A DNA stretch of 64,000 nt from Rapidithrix thailandica (GCF_039710355.1 NZ_JBDKWZ010000011.1:179090-243089), one strand, 5' to 3'; counted from the first letter of the stretch, positions 45,753 to 54,598 are shown. The notes: generated from the letters alone by a model not told the origin. Program-made: numbers and translations.

Positions 45753-46098
45753 AAAAGCGATTGAAAGGAACGAAGAGCCTTCGGGAAATCGAGGATTTTT
45801 TTCATATCATATTAATTTTGGAAGCTTTGATAAAGTGGTTAATGGTAATCAGTAAGCTGTCTTTTCTTGGCATAGTTCTAAAAGAAGAATCCGTAATCAA
45901 TCTAGAAGTGGAGAATACGGACATACAGGTTCAGGAATTATGTAAGGGGGTAATGATCTAATAAAAGATATTAATGAGAATGGTAAGAGTAGTGTCTCAG
46001 ATAAGGGTAACAATAATACTTTTATCAAAGGTATGATGGAGAGGTATGGGACGAATAAGGTTAAAGGTAATTATCGAAAAAATAAAAGTAATTAAGAG
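45753..46098 (+). other. second toxin-tip scrap
   Basis: This contains degraded coding-like sequence. One frame near 45950-46095 reads NDLIKDINENGKSSVSDKGN, then NNTFIKGMMERYGTNKVKGN, ending just before the next immunity-like gene. No intact gene. Confidence 0.4.
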
Positions 46099-46803
46099 AT
46101 GGACAGGATATTAATTGCTATCAGTTTTATTCCGTTTATGATTACTAGTTGTCAAAATGAGTCTAGTGTAATTATAGACCCTGACCCATTTAAAAAAGCC
46201 TTTCAAAATCAAGGTATAAGAATGATTACTTCTTATGAGCCATATACGACTGATATAGTTGATACGACTTATTTGAATAAACAAGGTCAGATTACTTTAG
46301 AGAAAGAGTATGCATCAACGAAGAGGTATGAGTATGATAGTTCAGGCAATTTGGTAAGGTTACTCTCCGTAAATGATGTGCCATCAAATTATTTTATTGA
46401 ATACCAAAAGGAAGATAATAAGGTACTTCAAAAATGGTATTTAATTAATCACTTAAGATGGGATTTTGAGGAGAAAGACCTTGATGTACTTGAAAGAACG
46501 GTAGAGTTTAAGTTAGATGCTTCAGGCAAGGTAACAGAGGGGAAAGATCTGGATTATGGCGTTTTAACAAGGTATGAGTATGATAATACAAAGCTGATCT
46601 CCAGAAAAGTATATTCAGACGAAGATTTTGATAATCCTAGATTGAATTGGATTTATAAATATAGTGGTGATAGTAAATTAATTAAGATAGAGTGTTTTAA
46701 GGAATCAGAGTTGTTTATAGAGCATTATTATAATGATGATGGCCTTTTGGATTCGACAAGAAGGAATAATTACTCTATAGTATACAAGTATAAATACTAC
46801 TAA
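46099..46803 (+). CDS. immunity-like lipoprotein
   Basis: A 234-aa predicted lipoprotein (lipobox ITSC, Cys18). Strands such as KRYEYDSSGNLVRLLSVND and TRYEYDNTKLISRKVYSDED resemble YD-like repeats. Its position right after a toxin-tip remnant and before the next Rhs core fragment fits an orphan immunity gene; this is inferred from context only. A C-rich/G-rich hairpin follows at about 46820-46855. Confidence 0.55.
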   Translation: MDRILIAISFIPFMITSCQNESSVIIDPDPFKKAFQNQGIRMITSYEPYTTDIVDTTYLNKQGQITLEKEYASTKRYEYDSSGNLVRLLSVNDVPSNYFIEYQKEDNKVLQKWYLINHLRWDFEEKDLDVLERTVEFKLDASGKVTEGKDLDYGVLTRYEYDNTKLISRKVYSDEDFDNPRLNWIYKYSGDSKLIKIECFKESELFIEHYYNDDGLLDSTRRNNYSIVYKYKYY

Positions 46804-46897
46804 AAAAGCCCTCTATTACCCCCCCCCATCAGGCAATTGGTTGGGGGAGGGGCCGGTTTAGTCTTAAAACTCTGATGGACATATCGATAAAGTAGTA

Positions 46898-47480
46898 GTG
46901 CTTGGTTTTTTACTTCTATGGGAAGCTTTTGGAGTGCTGGTATACGGTTTATGGATGGTGGTGTACAATGCAGAGGGCAACGAACAACCCATCACTCAAA
47001 ACCAGGTGCACTATGTAACGGCCAGCACCAACGGCTGGTACAAACTGAGCCTGCTGGAGATCACCCTGACCCAAAACGGTTTTGTCAAAATCTTCGTGGC
47101 GAGCGAAAGTGATGTGGACGTTTGAACTGGGCGCCCCCGACTAGGCGTCCCCGTTAGATGACCTGAAAATCACCCACACCCCGGAAGTAATAGTGCCGGA
47201 GAATTATGCAGACGGCCAGTTGCAGACGGCTAGTCTACTATCCTTTCGGCCTCAACCTGGCCGGGCTTGAGAAGCAAGGGGCTCCGGATCACAAATTCCA
47301 GACTACGCGTCACGGTACAACGGTAAGGAAAAACAGGAAAAGTTTGGGTTGAACTGGATGGATTACGGGGCCAGGATGTATGATGTGGCTTTGGGACGGT
47401 GGAGTGCGATTGATGCAAAATCGCACAAGTACCACCCATGCTATTAGGACAGATAATTTGATAAGAAGAACTTTGGGAAT
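46898..47480 (+). pseudogene. Rhs/YD-repeat core fragment 3
   Basis: NAEGNEQPITQNQVHYVTAS, then NGWYKLSLLEITLTQNGFVK, leads into the same ~230-base segment as fragment 2 (47067-47294), including the identical 33-base disruption (47125-47157). It continues as YNGKEKQEKFGLNWMDYGAR, the usual end of an Rhs core, then a short tip (TDNLIRRTLGIPTRDGSNHA) that runs into the integrase remnant. Confidence 0.65.
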
Positions 47481-47565
47481 ACCGACTAGAGATGGATCGA
47501 ATCATGCAGGAGGAAAGGTTGTTGATCCGAACACGTTACCGAAAATTGGAAACCTTGGATTATGA

Positions 47566-47984
47566 AATTTATATCATTACGAACAATATTAAGCACCGTT
47601 GTATCCTAGGCTTATTATATGCATCAGGACTTAGAAGAAGTGAATTGTTAAACCTTAAACTATCCGACATCGACAGTAAAAGCGTCTTGGATGATCTCAG
47701 GGTATATTACAAAGCCTATTTACCAAAGAAATATTTATTTGAAGGACCATCTGGTAAAAGATACAATCCTTCAAGTGTGTTAAAAATTGTATGTGAAGCA
47801 GGCAAAAGGGCGGGAATAAAAGAAAAGGTTAGCCCCCATATGCTACGCCACAGCTTTGCAACCCATTTATTGGAAAATGGAACAAACTTACGTATTATTG
47901 GGACATAATTCAACTAAGACCACAGAGATATATACGCATGTGGCTACCAATACCTTTATGAACGTGAAAGATTTATTATCTTAG
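47566..47984 (+). pseudogene. integron-type tyrosine recombinase, decayed
   Basis: The catalytic half of a Bacteroidota IntI/Xer-like integrase: IKHRCILGLLYASGLRRSEL (first catalytic Arg), SPHMLRHSFATHLLENGTNL (His-x-x-Arg), then, after a frame break near 47905, LGHNSTKTTEIYTHVATNTF (His and catalytic Tyr). Three lesions are visible. The N-terminal SAM-like domain is missing. A deletion after LSDIDSK removes the beta hairpin that carries the catalytic Lys. A small deletion plus frameshift follows TNLR. It is inactive. It lies on the same strand as, and directly upstream of, the cassette array. Confidence 0.8.
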
Positions 47985-48034
47985 TTCCCATAATAGAAAT
48001 ATAGTTACCTTAGTAACTATATATAATTGTTGTA
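47985..48034 (+). promoter_or_regulatory. candidate attI/leader of the cassette array
   Basis: A perfect 10-bp inverted repeat, ATATAGTTAC and GTAACTATAT (47999-48022), follows the integrase stop. Seven bases later GTTGTATATA (48029-48038) marks the first cassette boundary. The hairpin could also terminate the integrase transcript. The attI role is inferred from position. Confidence 0.45.
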
Positions 48035-48044
48035 TATAATAAGA

Positions 48045-48860
48045 ATGACGAAAAAATCAGAAATAGCCATTGAAAAAATTGAGGAAGGTGATATTTACAA
48101 CTTTAAATTAAATGGCAAATATTTCTTTCTTCAAATACTAAAAATAGTGACAGGGCTACCTGCACCTTATGATGTTGATTTTAAATTCGGCTACTATCTA
48201 GCTGTTTTTCAAAAAACATTTAAAAGCATTCCAAAAGTTGAAGATTTGGATTTATCGACTGTTTACATACACAAATATTATAGAAAGAATACAGCTTGTT
48301 ACTTCAGCATATGGAATAAAGAACCACAGATCCAATTTGATGAAAAATTGATGGATTACGAGCTGAAAGACAAGTACAAATTCTCAAAGTTTGACAATAA
48401 ACAAGTAAAAAAAATTAGTGAATTTAAACCATCTTTGGTGCCTCAATTCTCAATGCCGAGTAAGTGTGATTTTCATAATGGAATACAAAACACTCACCAA
48501 CCAATGTCAATACAAGCTATCCTAAAAGGACTGGAGGAGGAAGAAAAATTAAGAAATTCAAAAGCTAAAAAGGTTGAATCTCATTATTTTAAAGAATGGC
48601 TTGATTACATTAATGCCGATGCTTTGATAAAGACAGAAAAAGCTATTCTTAAATATGAAGAAAAAGAAGGTCAACAAAAAGCTAAAGAAAATGCTTTGAA
48701 AAAATGTATTGAAGCTATTAATAAGGTTGACGAGAGGTTTTCTCACATAGGAACTATAGAACGGGAAGATTTGGTTGAGAAACTAATTGAAATTTCGATT
48801 GCAAAAGAACTTGATGAAAAGCTTGCTGAGAATATAATTGAGGAAAATAGAGATTGGTAA
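48045..48860 (+). CDS. hypothetical cassette protein (possibly Imm26-like N terminus)
   Basis: A 271-aa soluble protein. The N-terminal part (EEGDIYNFKLNGKYFFLQIL, YYLAVFQKTFKS) resembles the Imm26-type immunity fold; the C-terminal third is charged and helical (KAILKYEEKEGQQKAKENAL) and probably forms a coiled coil. ATG 48045 is chosen; an upstream TTG lies in the boundary sequence. It is the first cassette after the integrase, starting 16 bases beyond GTTGTATATA. Confidence 0.6.
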   Translation: MTKKSEIAIEKIEEGDIYNFKLNGKYFFLQILKIVTGLPAPYDVDFKFGYYLAVFQKTFKSIPKVEDLDLSTVYIHKYYRKNTACYFSIWNKEPQIQFDEKLMDYELKDKYKFSKFDNKQVKKISEFKPSLVPQFSMPSKCDFHNGIQNTHQPMSIQAILKGLEEEEKLRNSKAKKVESHYFKEWLDYINADALIKTEKAILKYEEKEGQQKAKENALKKCIEAINKVDERFSHIGTIEREDLVEKLIEISIAKELDEKLAENIIEENRDW

Positions 48861-48870
48861 AATGAATTAC

Positions 48871-48989
48871 TATGCACAACATTGTATAAGTGTAATGCGG
48901 GCAAAAGTGCTAAATTTAAGCGAATTAAATAGTAACAAATATAGAGCAAAACCAAAGTAATGTACTTCTAATCCCGCACTATGCTTATC
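48871..48989 (+). repeat. attC-like site 0 (3' end truncated)
   Basis: TATGCACAAC opens the site and complements the cassette start GTTGTATATA with two transitions in ten positions. The CCCGCACTATGCTTAT arm is present, but the terminal GACCGTT is missing, replaced by unrelated sequence from about 48990. Nearly the same 5' half occurs at 59961. Confidence 0.6.
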
Positions 48990-49277
48990 CTAAAAAGTTC
49001 GATTCGACTTGGTCTTTAAGACTTGATGCAATATTTGCAGGTTCTGGAAGACATTATTACAACTGGGAAATTGGTGGTAATTATAGTAGAAGTTTGGAGC
49101 CTTTTTCGAGAAGATGGAAGAGACCTAAAAAATGGAAAGAACAAACTCAAGAAAGTTTTGTATAGAGACAAAGATTCAGGCACGCCTACCAAAACGGAAA
49201 TTTACAAGAGCAATAGATTAAAAAAGACAAGGGTTTTTACAAACTATTATGCAAATAAATATTATATCATAGAGTAA
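48990..49277 (+). pseudogene. remnant cassette coding fragment
   Basis: Two overlapping frames look coding-like in turn: KKFDSTWSLRLDAIFAGSGR and HYYNWEIGGNYSRSLEPFSR, then in another frame KNKLKKVLYRDKDSGTPTKT to a stop at 49277. There is no start or family match. Most likely the tail of a cassette gene joined here by the deletion that also removed the end of attC site 0. Confidence 0.4.
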
Positions 49278-49631
49278 ATGAGTGGGAATAATATTATCAA
49301 ATTTTTTTTAGTAAGGTTACTTATCGTTATACTCCCATTAGTTGTTTTGTATTTTGCATTTGAGGCAGGAGTTGAAGCGAATAATCAAAAGGAACACAAA
49401 ACTGATGTAGGCTTGGGTTTTGCGATCTTGCTATTTTTTATCTTCATAATTTTAACTGTTGGCTTTGTAATTGATTTTATAAAAAATCTTTACAAAAAGC
49501 ATTACGATATTGCCCTAATTGACATACCATTTTTATTGGTTTTTCTGATTCCTATTATATACATTCATTGTCAAATGGGCGGTTGTTGTGAAGGTTTTTG
49601 TGATTGGTATATTAACTTTTTAAATTTCTAA
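49278..49631 (+). CDS. small polytopic membrane protein
   Basis: A 117-aa protein with about three membrane segments (LVRLLIVILPLVVLYFAFEA, GFAILLFFIFIILTVGFVID, YDIALIDIPFLLVFLIPIIY) and a Cys-rich end (CQMGGCCEGFC). Unrecognised. It starts directly after the stop of the remnant before it, and one base separates it from the next gene, so both are probably in one cassette. Confidence 0.6.
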   Translation: MSGNNIIKFFLVRLLIVILPLVVLYFAFEAGVEANNQKEHKTDVGLGFAILLFFIFIILTVGFVIDFIKNLYKKHYDIALIDIPFLLVFLIPIIYIHCQMGGCCEGFCDWYINFLNF

Positions 49632-49632
49632 A

Positions 49633-50073
49633 ATGAATTTAAATTTTATATTAAAAAGTGTAGTAATAATAGCTGTTTTGATGTGTTTTCAAGACTTAAA
49701 TGCGCAAAGTATTATAGGGAAATATTACATTAATAAAATTATCGGGCGTAATTTGAATGATTCTGATGAGTTTATTTTAACCGAAATTAAACCAAACGAA
49801 AAAAAAGAATACGTATATGGTAATATAATTACTTTTAATGAGGATTATAGTTTTACATGCACATATTTTGCTCCTTGTGGAAATGATTGCTTTCCTTCTT
49901 CAGACGGGACGTTTGAACTAATTACCAATAACAAGATTAAGTTATTGGTAAAAGGTTATTCACAGGAAGGAGATTGTGAAAGTAAACTAATTAAATTGAA
50001 TTTTAATCTCGGGATATATTGTATTTCAACAGAATCAGAGAATACGATTAAATTTATAAAACAGAATAAGTAA
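49633..50073 (+). CDS. secreted hypothetical cassette protein
   Basis: A 146-aa protein with a signal peptide (cleaved after LNAQS). The mature part is beta-rich with conserved-looking Cys in APCGNDCFPSSDGTFEL; the pattern suggests a lipocalin-like barrel. Function unknown. Its 3' end is followed within three bases by attC-like site 1. Confidence 0.6.
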   Translation: MNLNFILKSVVIIAVLMCFQDLNAQSIIGKYYINKIIGRNLNDSDEFILTEIKPNEKKEYVYGNIITFNEDYSFTCTYFAPCGNDCFPSSDGTFELITNNKIKLLVKGYSQEGDCESKLIKLNFNLGIYCISTESENTIKFIKQNK

Positions 50074-50075
50074 CT

Positions 50076-50210
50076 ACCACCAACAATGGCTATACGTAAT
50101 GCAGGTTTAAGTGAAAAATTTAAAATATCCAACGATTCTGCTCTACTCCGTGCCGATTTGAAACTTTCAGCTTTCAAATCCCGCACTACGTATAGCCGAG
50201 ACCGTTGTGC
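50076..50210 (+). repeat. attC-like site 1
   Basis: It begins ACCACCAACAATGGCTATAC and ends CGTATAGCCGAGACCGTTGTGC. The GGCTATACGT/ACGTATAGCC arms are perfectly complementary. The AAC and GTT cores flank unequal spacers (AAT and GAGACC). Confidence 0.75.
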
Positions 50211-50224
50211 TTCAAACTGAAAAA

Positions 50225-50773
50225 ATGAATAGATATTTTAAAATAGTATTTTTAATCCTATCGATTTTACCAATTTCATCATTTGGTCAGAACGGAATAA
50301 AGGAAAAAATAGACAGTCTAAAATATGTTGAGAATATGCCATATATCTGTGAAGGATTTACTAAATGTGGAGACGAATTATTTTGGAATGTTGTAAAACT
50401 AAAAGAAAAAGGCATACCATATCTTATCGAAAAGCTGAATGACTCTACAGAAACTAAAGCTGGAGTTGTACTCTTTGGCGGAAATCATTCTGTTGCAGAT
50501 ATTGCTTATGTCGCACTTGAGGAAATAATTCAAGGAATTCCAACTTTTGAATTACTCGGTACTGAATTTGACCAAGATGGTTGCGGATATTGTGAGTATT
50601 GGAATTTTTTAAGAAAGGATTATCAAAACAGACTGAATTTTAAGCTTGCTGTTAAACAATGGTATAATAAAAATAAAAAGGATTTAGTTTGGATTTCAAG
50701 TAATGAATTTTCAAGTTGCGATTGTAGTGGAAAACATCCGAATGAAGGTCATTACGAAATTAAAAAGAAATAA
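50225..50773 (+). CDS. secreted hypothetical cassette protein
   Basis: A 182-aa protein with a signal peptide (cleaved after SSFGQ). The mature domain has paired cysteines (ICEGFTKCGDELFWNVVKLK, DQDGCGYCEYWNFLRKD) and ends with SSCDCSGKHPNE, hinting at disulfides. Unrecognised family. The cassette starts GTTGTGCT at 50204, exactly complementary to the 5' end of its own site 2. Confidence 0.6.
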   Translation: MNRYFKIVFLILSILPISSFGQNGIKEKIDSLKYVENMPYICEGFTKCGDELFWNVVKLKEKGIPYLIEKLNDSTETKAGVVLFGGNHSVADIAYVALEEIIQGIPTFELLGTEFDQDGCGYCEYWNFLRKDYQNRLNFKLAVKQWYNKNKKDLVWISSNEFSSCDCSGKHPNEGHYEIKKK

Positions 50774-50774
50774 A

Positions 50775-50906
50775 AGCACAACATTGGCTATAAGTAATCG
50801 CTTCTTCTCGCCTACTTCTGAAAATCCGCGAGGATTTTCAGTTTGGTGTGTACTTGCAACGTTAAGTACTAACCCACGCAACTACTCATAGCCGAGACCG
50901 TTGTAC
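50775..50906 (+). repeat. attC-like site 2
   Basis: AGCACAAC (50775-50782) is the exact complement of GTTGTGCT at 50204-50211. The arms TTGGCTATAAGTA and TACTCATAGCCGA are present, with an inner AAAATCCGCGAGGATTTT stem. It ends GAGACCGTTGTAC. Confidence 0.8.
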
Positions 50907-50922
50907 ACCATTTGACAAACCA

Positions 50923-51204
50923 ATGATATTTCTAATTGACAAAGTAGATTCTGAACACCAAGTAAGTGTTTACGAAAACATTACTGATTTAACTCAACGA
51001 GTTGAATGGCAAGATATTTATGAAGGAAAATCAATAATTATTGACAAAAACGGAACTGAATACGAATGGGATTCTTCAAAAAAAAATGAAATAGGAACTG
51101 TATATAATTACACTTTAATTCCAACTTTAAGAGTTTCGGAATTGCTAACTGAATGTTTGAAAAGAGTAAATAATAATCAAAATATCTGTGAATTTAGTTT
51201 TTAG
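50923..51204 (+). CDS. small hypothetical cassette protein
   Basis: A 93-aa acidic soluble protein, unrecognised: VDSEHQVSVYENITDLTQRV, then YEWDSSKKNEIGTVYNYTLI. The next gene follows after three bases, so the cassette carries two genes. Possible immunity-type protein, with no direct evidence. Confidence 0.5.
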   Translation: MIFLIDKVDSEHQVSVYENITDLTQRVEWQDIYEGKSIIIDKNGTEYEWDSSKKNEIGTVYNYTLIPTLRVSELLTECLKRVNNNQNICEFSF

Positions 51205-51207
51205 AAA

Positions 51208-51646
51208 ATGAGTTGGGATATTGTACTTTTTAATTCAATACAAAAAATAAAATCAGTTGCTGAATTGGATGAAAACCAACTCGAACTGACTGATTTTTGC
51301 GGGATTTTGGAAAACTCATTTGACCAAATCAAAAAAACGATAATCATAGAGAAATAATCGGAACGAATTTTACGATTGACTTTTTTGAGGACAACGAGCA
51401 GTCAAGCAATTTTTTATGCTTTCATTGTATGGAGAAAATGGACTTTATGAGTTAATCGAAATAGCTAAAAAGCATAATTGGCAAATTTATGACTCTGGAA
51501 TTGACGGAATGATTGACTTGGGAAATCCTGAAAAGAACGGACTTGACAATCACAAAAATTATGTTATACAACAACAAAAACGATGTACAACAATGGCTAT
51601 AATTCAGTCCTGCCGTTATCCAAAAAATAAAATTCATTACTTTTAA
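51208..51646 (+). pseudogene. frameshifted cassette gene
   Basis: It starts MSWDIVLFNSIQKIKSVAEL. The frame breaks near DQIKK (about 51335), continues as EIIGTNFTIDFFEDNEQSSN in a second frame, breaks again near 51415, and resumes LSLYGENGLYELIEIAKKHN. Read together it resembles a conserved hypothetical protein of Bacteroidota. The final frame runs into site 3, so the normal stop is lost. Confidence 0.6.
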
Positions 51647-51716
51647 CCTGGCTCGATTCCGAACAGGATAATCCTACCGGACTTCCCGGGCCGAAATCAT
51701 AGCCGAGACTGTTGTA
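51584..51716 (+). repeat. attC-like site 3
   Basis: TGTACAAC (51584-51591) exactly complements the cassette start GTTGTACA (50900-50907). GGCTATAATTC and AAATCATAGCCGAGACTGTTGT form the outer arms. The loop contains CCGGACTTCCCGGG. Confidence 0.78.
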
Positions 51717-51734
51717 ACCAATTAAAACTAAAAA

Positions 51735-52571
51735 ATGGACTCAAAACAATTACATAGAAAGTTTTACAACAAATTTGATTTGGCTAAATGGTTCAATGAA
51801 AAAAATGAATTGGTTGATGAAAATGAAGTCGAGTACCAATATTGTGGAACAAAAGAGGATTTTAGAAAAGAGTTTGTTTATCAAGAAATTGAAAAATATT
51901 ATTCTGATGACAAAATATATTTGATTATTACGTCTGGTAATAGTTCCTTAGTTTCAAAATCAGAAATTGTTGATAGAATTGAGAAATTTATTGGCAAAAA
52001 AGAAATTGGAGTAATGGATAAGTCCTTTACAAAACTTGTGTTTTTTAATTCTTATGGAACATACAAAAAAGGTGTTGTTATAGACTACCCAAAAAGCCGA
52101 ACAAGAAAAGACAGAATACCTTTGAAAGTAGCATTCCACGCAAATATGTATGATGCAAGTACACAACGAGTTGCTAAGGCTGTACAAGAACCTCTTGAAC
52201 AATTAGGTAAGAAATTAAGCAATGACTATGCAGGAAATATGGAGCATTTATGGATAGATTTGGAATTGGTTGAAAGTTATTTAGTAAATAGAAAACCTTA
52301 CTTATTCCGTTTTCAAAAAAAGGTAAATATTGCGTCCTCTGTAGGAGGTAAAGATTATTATTACAATGTTGGACATTTTAGTGTAGCGCCTGACTTCGAT
52401 AAATTAAAAGTATTTCCAGACGATTTGGTTTGTGATTATATATTAACCTTGATGTATCAATCTACTCAAGTTTTAATAGATAATCAGAAAAAATTAGATA
52501 ATTTTGATACTATCAAGTTTCGTTCAGATTTTGTGAAATCCTGTAATGAAATGGGATATTTATTAATTTGA
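51735..52571 (+). CDS. hypothetical cassette protein
   Basis: A 278-aa soluble protein, not recognised. Notable stretches: YLIITSGNSSLVSKSEIVDR, KRVAFHANM-like VAFHANMYDASTQRVAKAVQ and DYYYNVGHFSVAPDFDKLKV. No membrane segment or signal. The cassette begins GTTGTAA at 51711 and its 3' site begins TTATAAC (one mismatch). The 3' site is then interrupted by insertion sequences. Confidence 0.6.
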   Translation: MDSKQLHRKFYNKFDLAKWFNEKNELVDENEVEYQYCGTKEDFRKEFVYQEIEKYYSDDKIYLIITSGNSSLVSKSEIVDRIEKFIGKKEIGVMDKSFTKLVFFNSYGTYKKGVVIDYPKSRTRKDRIPLKVAFHANMYDASTQRVAKAVQEPLEQLGKKLSNDYAGNMEHLWIDLELVESYLVNRKPYLFRFQKKVNIASSVGGKDYYYNVGHFSVAPDFDKLKVFPDDLVCDYILTLMYQSTQVLIDNQKKLDNFDTIKFRSDFVKSCNEMGYLLI

Positions 52572-52583
52572 CAAAATAACTGC

Positions 52584-52610
52584 TTATAACAATGGCGGTA
52601 GTGGATTCAA
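52584..52610 (+). repeat. attC-like site 4 (only the 5' end remains)
   Basis: TTATAACAATGGCGGTAGTG begins like the other sites but is cut off near 52611 by an IS1-type remnant. The matching 3' arm is not found on the other side. Confidence 0.5.
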
Positions 52611-53075
52611 AATAAGGATGTATTTTTTGTCAATTTGTCAAGGTTATAGTGGTAGAGGAAATACCGGATAGCCAGCCAATGGTTTTTCCAGGTTTTGGAA
52701 AAAGCCAGGTTTTTTCCGTACTTAACCTTGCGCAGTGTTGCCGCAGGGTATTGTTCAGGCGTTCGATCCGGGTGGTTTGTTTTTTTCCTTCGGACTTGAT
52801 GTTGACCTGGGGCAAAGATGGCTTCATAAGCCGCCAAACCATCGGTGAACACCAGGGCCTTTTCGCGTAGCTCTTCCGGAAGACTCAGCCATAAGCACCA
52901 TGCCCCAGCCTCATCCCGACTGCCCAAATGGAAATCCCCAAGCCTGTCCGCCTATCTACAGCCAACCACAGCTATTCCGGACAATCTTTCGCCCCTACAA
53001 AGCTCCACATCTCATCCGCTTCCAGACAATAAAGGCTTACTGCCGGCTGCTTCAAGACCCCTGCCGGCAGCAGAT
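52607..53075 (-). pseudogene. IS1-family transposase remnant
   Basis: On the minus strand: LEADEMWSFVGAKDCPEQLW, then LGSRDEAGAWCLWLSLPEEL and ALVFTDGLAAYEAIFA are the DDE-core of an IS1 transposase, followed by a frameshift after KTNH and SKTWKNHWLAIRYFLYHYNL near the end. The N-terminal zinc-finger part is lost. Inactive. Confidence 0.75.
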
Positions 53076-53078
53076 CTT

Positions 53079-53351
53079 TCACTTTTTGCCAATGTAAGCT
53101 TCCCAGTTTTTTTGCCAACAGCCCTGCTTGCACCAACGGTTAAAGTGGTGGAAGACACTTTGCCAACTGTAAGGCCCTTCCATAAAATGCCGTATGGGCA
53201 GTTCCCGCCATTGGGCCCCTGTTTTCAAACGGTAAAGGATGAGTTCTACAATGTTAACTAGCTTATCTTCAGTTAGTTTAGGCCCTTTTTTGATTTGTGT
53301 TAAATGTGGCAATATCTTGTTTTTTATTATATCTTTGGATAAAATGCTCAT
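53079..53351 (-). pseudogene. IS5-family transposase N-terminal fragment
   Basis: ILPHLTQIKKGPKLTEDKLV, then VELILYRLKTGAQWRELPIR and SWQSVFHHFNRWCKQGCWQK, form the DUF4096 N-terminal domain of IS5-type transposases. Only ~90 residues remain; the DDE part was replaced by the IS1 remnant. Confidence 0.75.
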
Positions 53352-53399
53352 ATTTGATGCTCAACTTAAGATTGTCAGAATTTCCTAAGTTACTCATTT

Positions 53400-53540
53400 T
53401 GAGCATTTTTTACTTTAGACAACTTCGTTGGGTAATTTTTTTTAACAAAATCCAGACCCTAAATTATTTGGAGCAAGGCAAAATGATTATAACCCAACAG
53501 TCGAAGATATATTAAATGGAAACAGCTCTAAATAAAATAC
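53400..53540 (+). other. tail of a lost cassette gene
   Basis: A short frame ending at about 53534 (NDYNPTVEDILNGNSSK) directly precedes attC-like site 5. It is probably the 3' end of a cassette gene whose body was removed by the IS insertions. Confidence 0.4.
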
Positions 53541-53543
53541 AAT

Positions 53544-53674
53544 TGCCAACAATGGCTATAAGTAATTGCTTGTTCTCGCCTATTTCTGAAAATCCGAGAG
53601 GATTTTCAGTTTGGTGTGTACTTGTTAACTTTATAACTTTACCACACAGCTACTCATAGCCGAGACCGTTGGGC
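53544..53674 (+). repeat. attC-like site 5
   Basis: It begins TGCCAACAATGGCTATAAGT, contains GAAAATCCGAGAGGATTTTC, and ends CTACTCATAGCCGAGACCGTTG. The middle is close to site 2, so both belong to one subfamily. Confidence 0.78.
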
Positions 53675-53701
53675 TTAATTAGAAAACAACCGAATTAATA
53701 A

Positions 53702-54598
53702 ATGGAATTACCTAAATATCACGAAACTTTTATGCCGATTTTGGAAACGCTGAATTCGATTGAATCAATAAGCAGTCGAGAATTAGCAATTAGAGTTCGT
53801 GACAAATATTATTCAGGCTTACCGAAGGAACTTTTAGATAAAAAAACAGGTACTGGAGCAAATACTTTGATTGACCGAATACTTTGGGGGAAATCGTATC
53901 TGAAAATGGGAAAGTTTGTATTCTATCCTAAAAGAGGAATGGTACAAATCGGAGATAAAGGAAAACAGGCTTTAGTAAGTGGGCAATTATTGTTATCGGA
54001 CTTACAAAATGATCCTGATTTTATTCAATATCGCTCTTCCGTTAAAAGTAAAAAAGAGGACAAAACCGAATTGGAAACGGTTGATGTTGAGAATGCTTCA
54101 CCTCAAGACCTAATCGATACTGGATTTGAGACAATTGAAACAGAAGTTAAAACGGAACTTCTTGAAAAGCTTAAAGAACTTGACCCTTACTTCTTTGAAA
54201 AAGTAATATTGATTTTACTCAAAAAAATGGGTTACGGAGATTTTATTGAAACTTCGAAATCCGGAGATGGTGGAATTGACGGAATCATAAACGAGGACAA
54301 ACTTGGTCTTGAAAAAATTTACACTCAAGCAAAACGATACAATGAAAATAAAGTACGTGAAAAGGATATTAGGAATTTCATTGGAGCAATGAGTGGAGAT
54401 ACTTCAAAAGGAGTATTTATAACGACATCAACATTTGACGATTCAGCAATTAAGAAAGCAAGAGAAGCGCATCATTCGATTATCCTAATTGATGGACCTA
54501 AACTGGTCGACTTAATGCATCAATACAATGTTGGTGTTCAAGTAAAGACCATCTATGAAGTGAAAGAAATTGACAACGATTTCTTTGAAGGAGAATAA
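53702..54598 (+). CDS. mrr: Mrr-type restriction endonuclease (cassette-borne)
   Basis: A 298-aa protein. An N-terminal winged-helix domain (residues ~1-95, ANTLIDRILWGKSYLKMGKF) precedes an Mrr_cat domain (~155-290). Catalytic residues fit the PD-(D/E)xK pattern: SGDGGIDG (Asp189/Asp193) and QAKRY (Gln209-x-Lys211), followed by KGVFITTSTFDDSAI. Such enzymes cleave modified, usually methylated, DNA and can act as stand-alone phage defence. The cassette begins GTTGGGCTTA (53668) and its own site begins TAAGCCCAAC, a perfect 10/10 complement, so this is a cassette in its own right. Confidence 0.9.
   Translation: MELPKYHETFMPILETLNSIESISSRELAIRVRDKYYSGLPKELLDKKTGTGANTLIDRILWGKSYLKMGKFVFYPKRGMVQIGDKGKQALVSGQLLLSDLQNDPDFIQYRSSVKSKKEDKTELETVDVENASPQDLIDTGFETIETEVKTELLEKLKELDPYFFEKVILILLKKMGYGDFIETSKSGDGGIDGIINEDKLGLEKIYTQAKRYNENKVREKDIRNFIGAMSGDTSKGVFITTSTFDDSAIKKAREAHHSIILIDGPKLVDLMHQYNVGVQVKTIYEVKEIDNDFFEGE

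Noticed and set aside
52845..53261. 138-codon plus-strand frame
   Set aside because: Opposite the IS1 and IS5 remnants; Pro/Ser/Leu-rich antisense translation.
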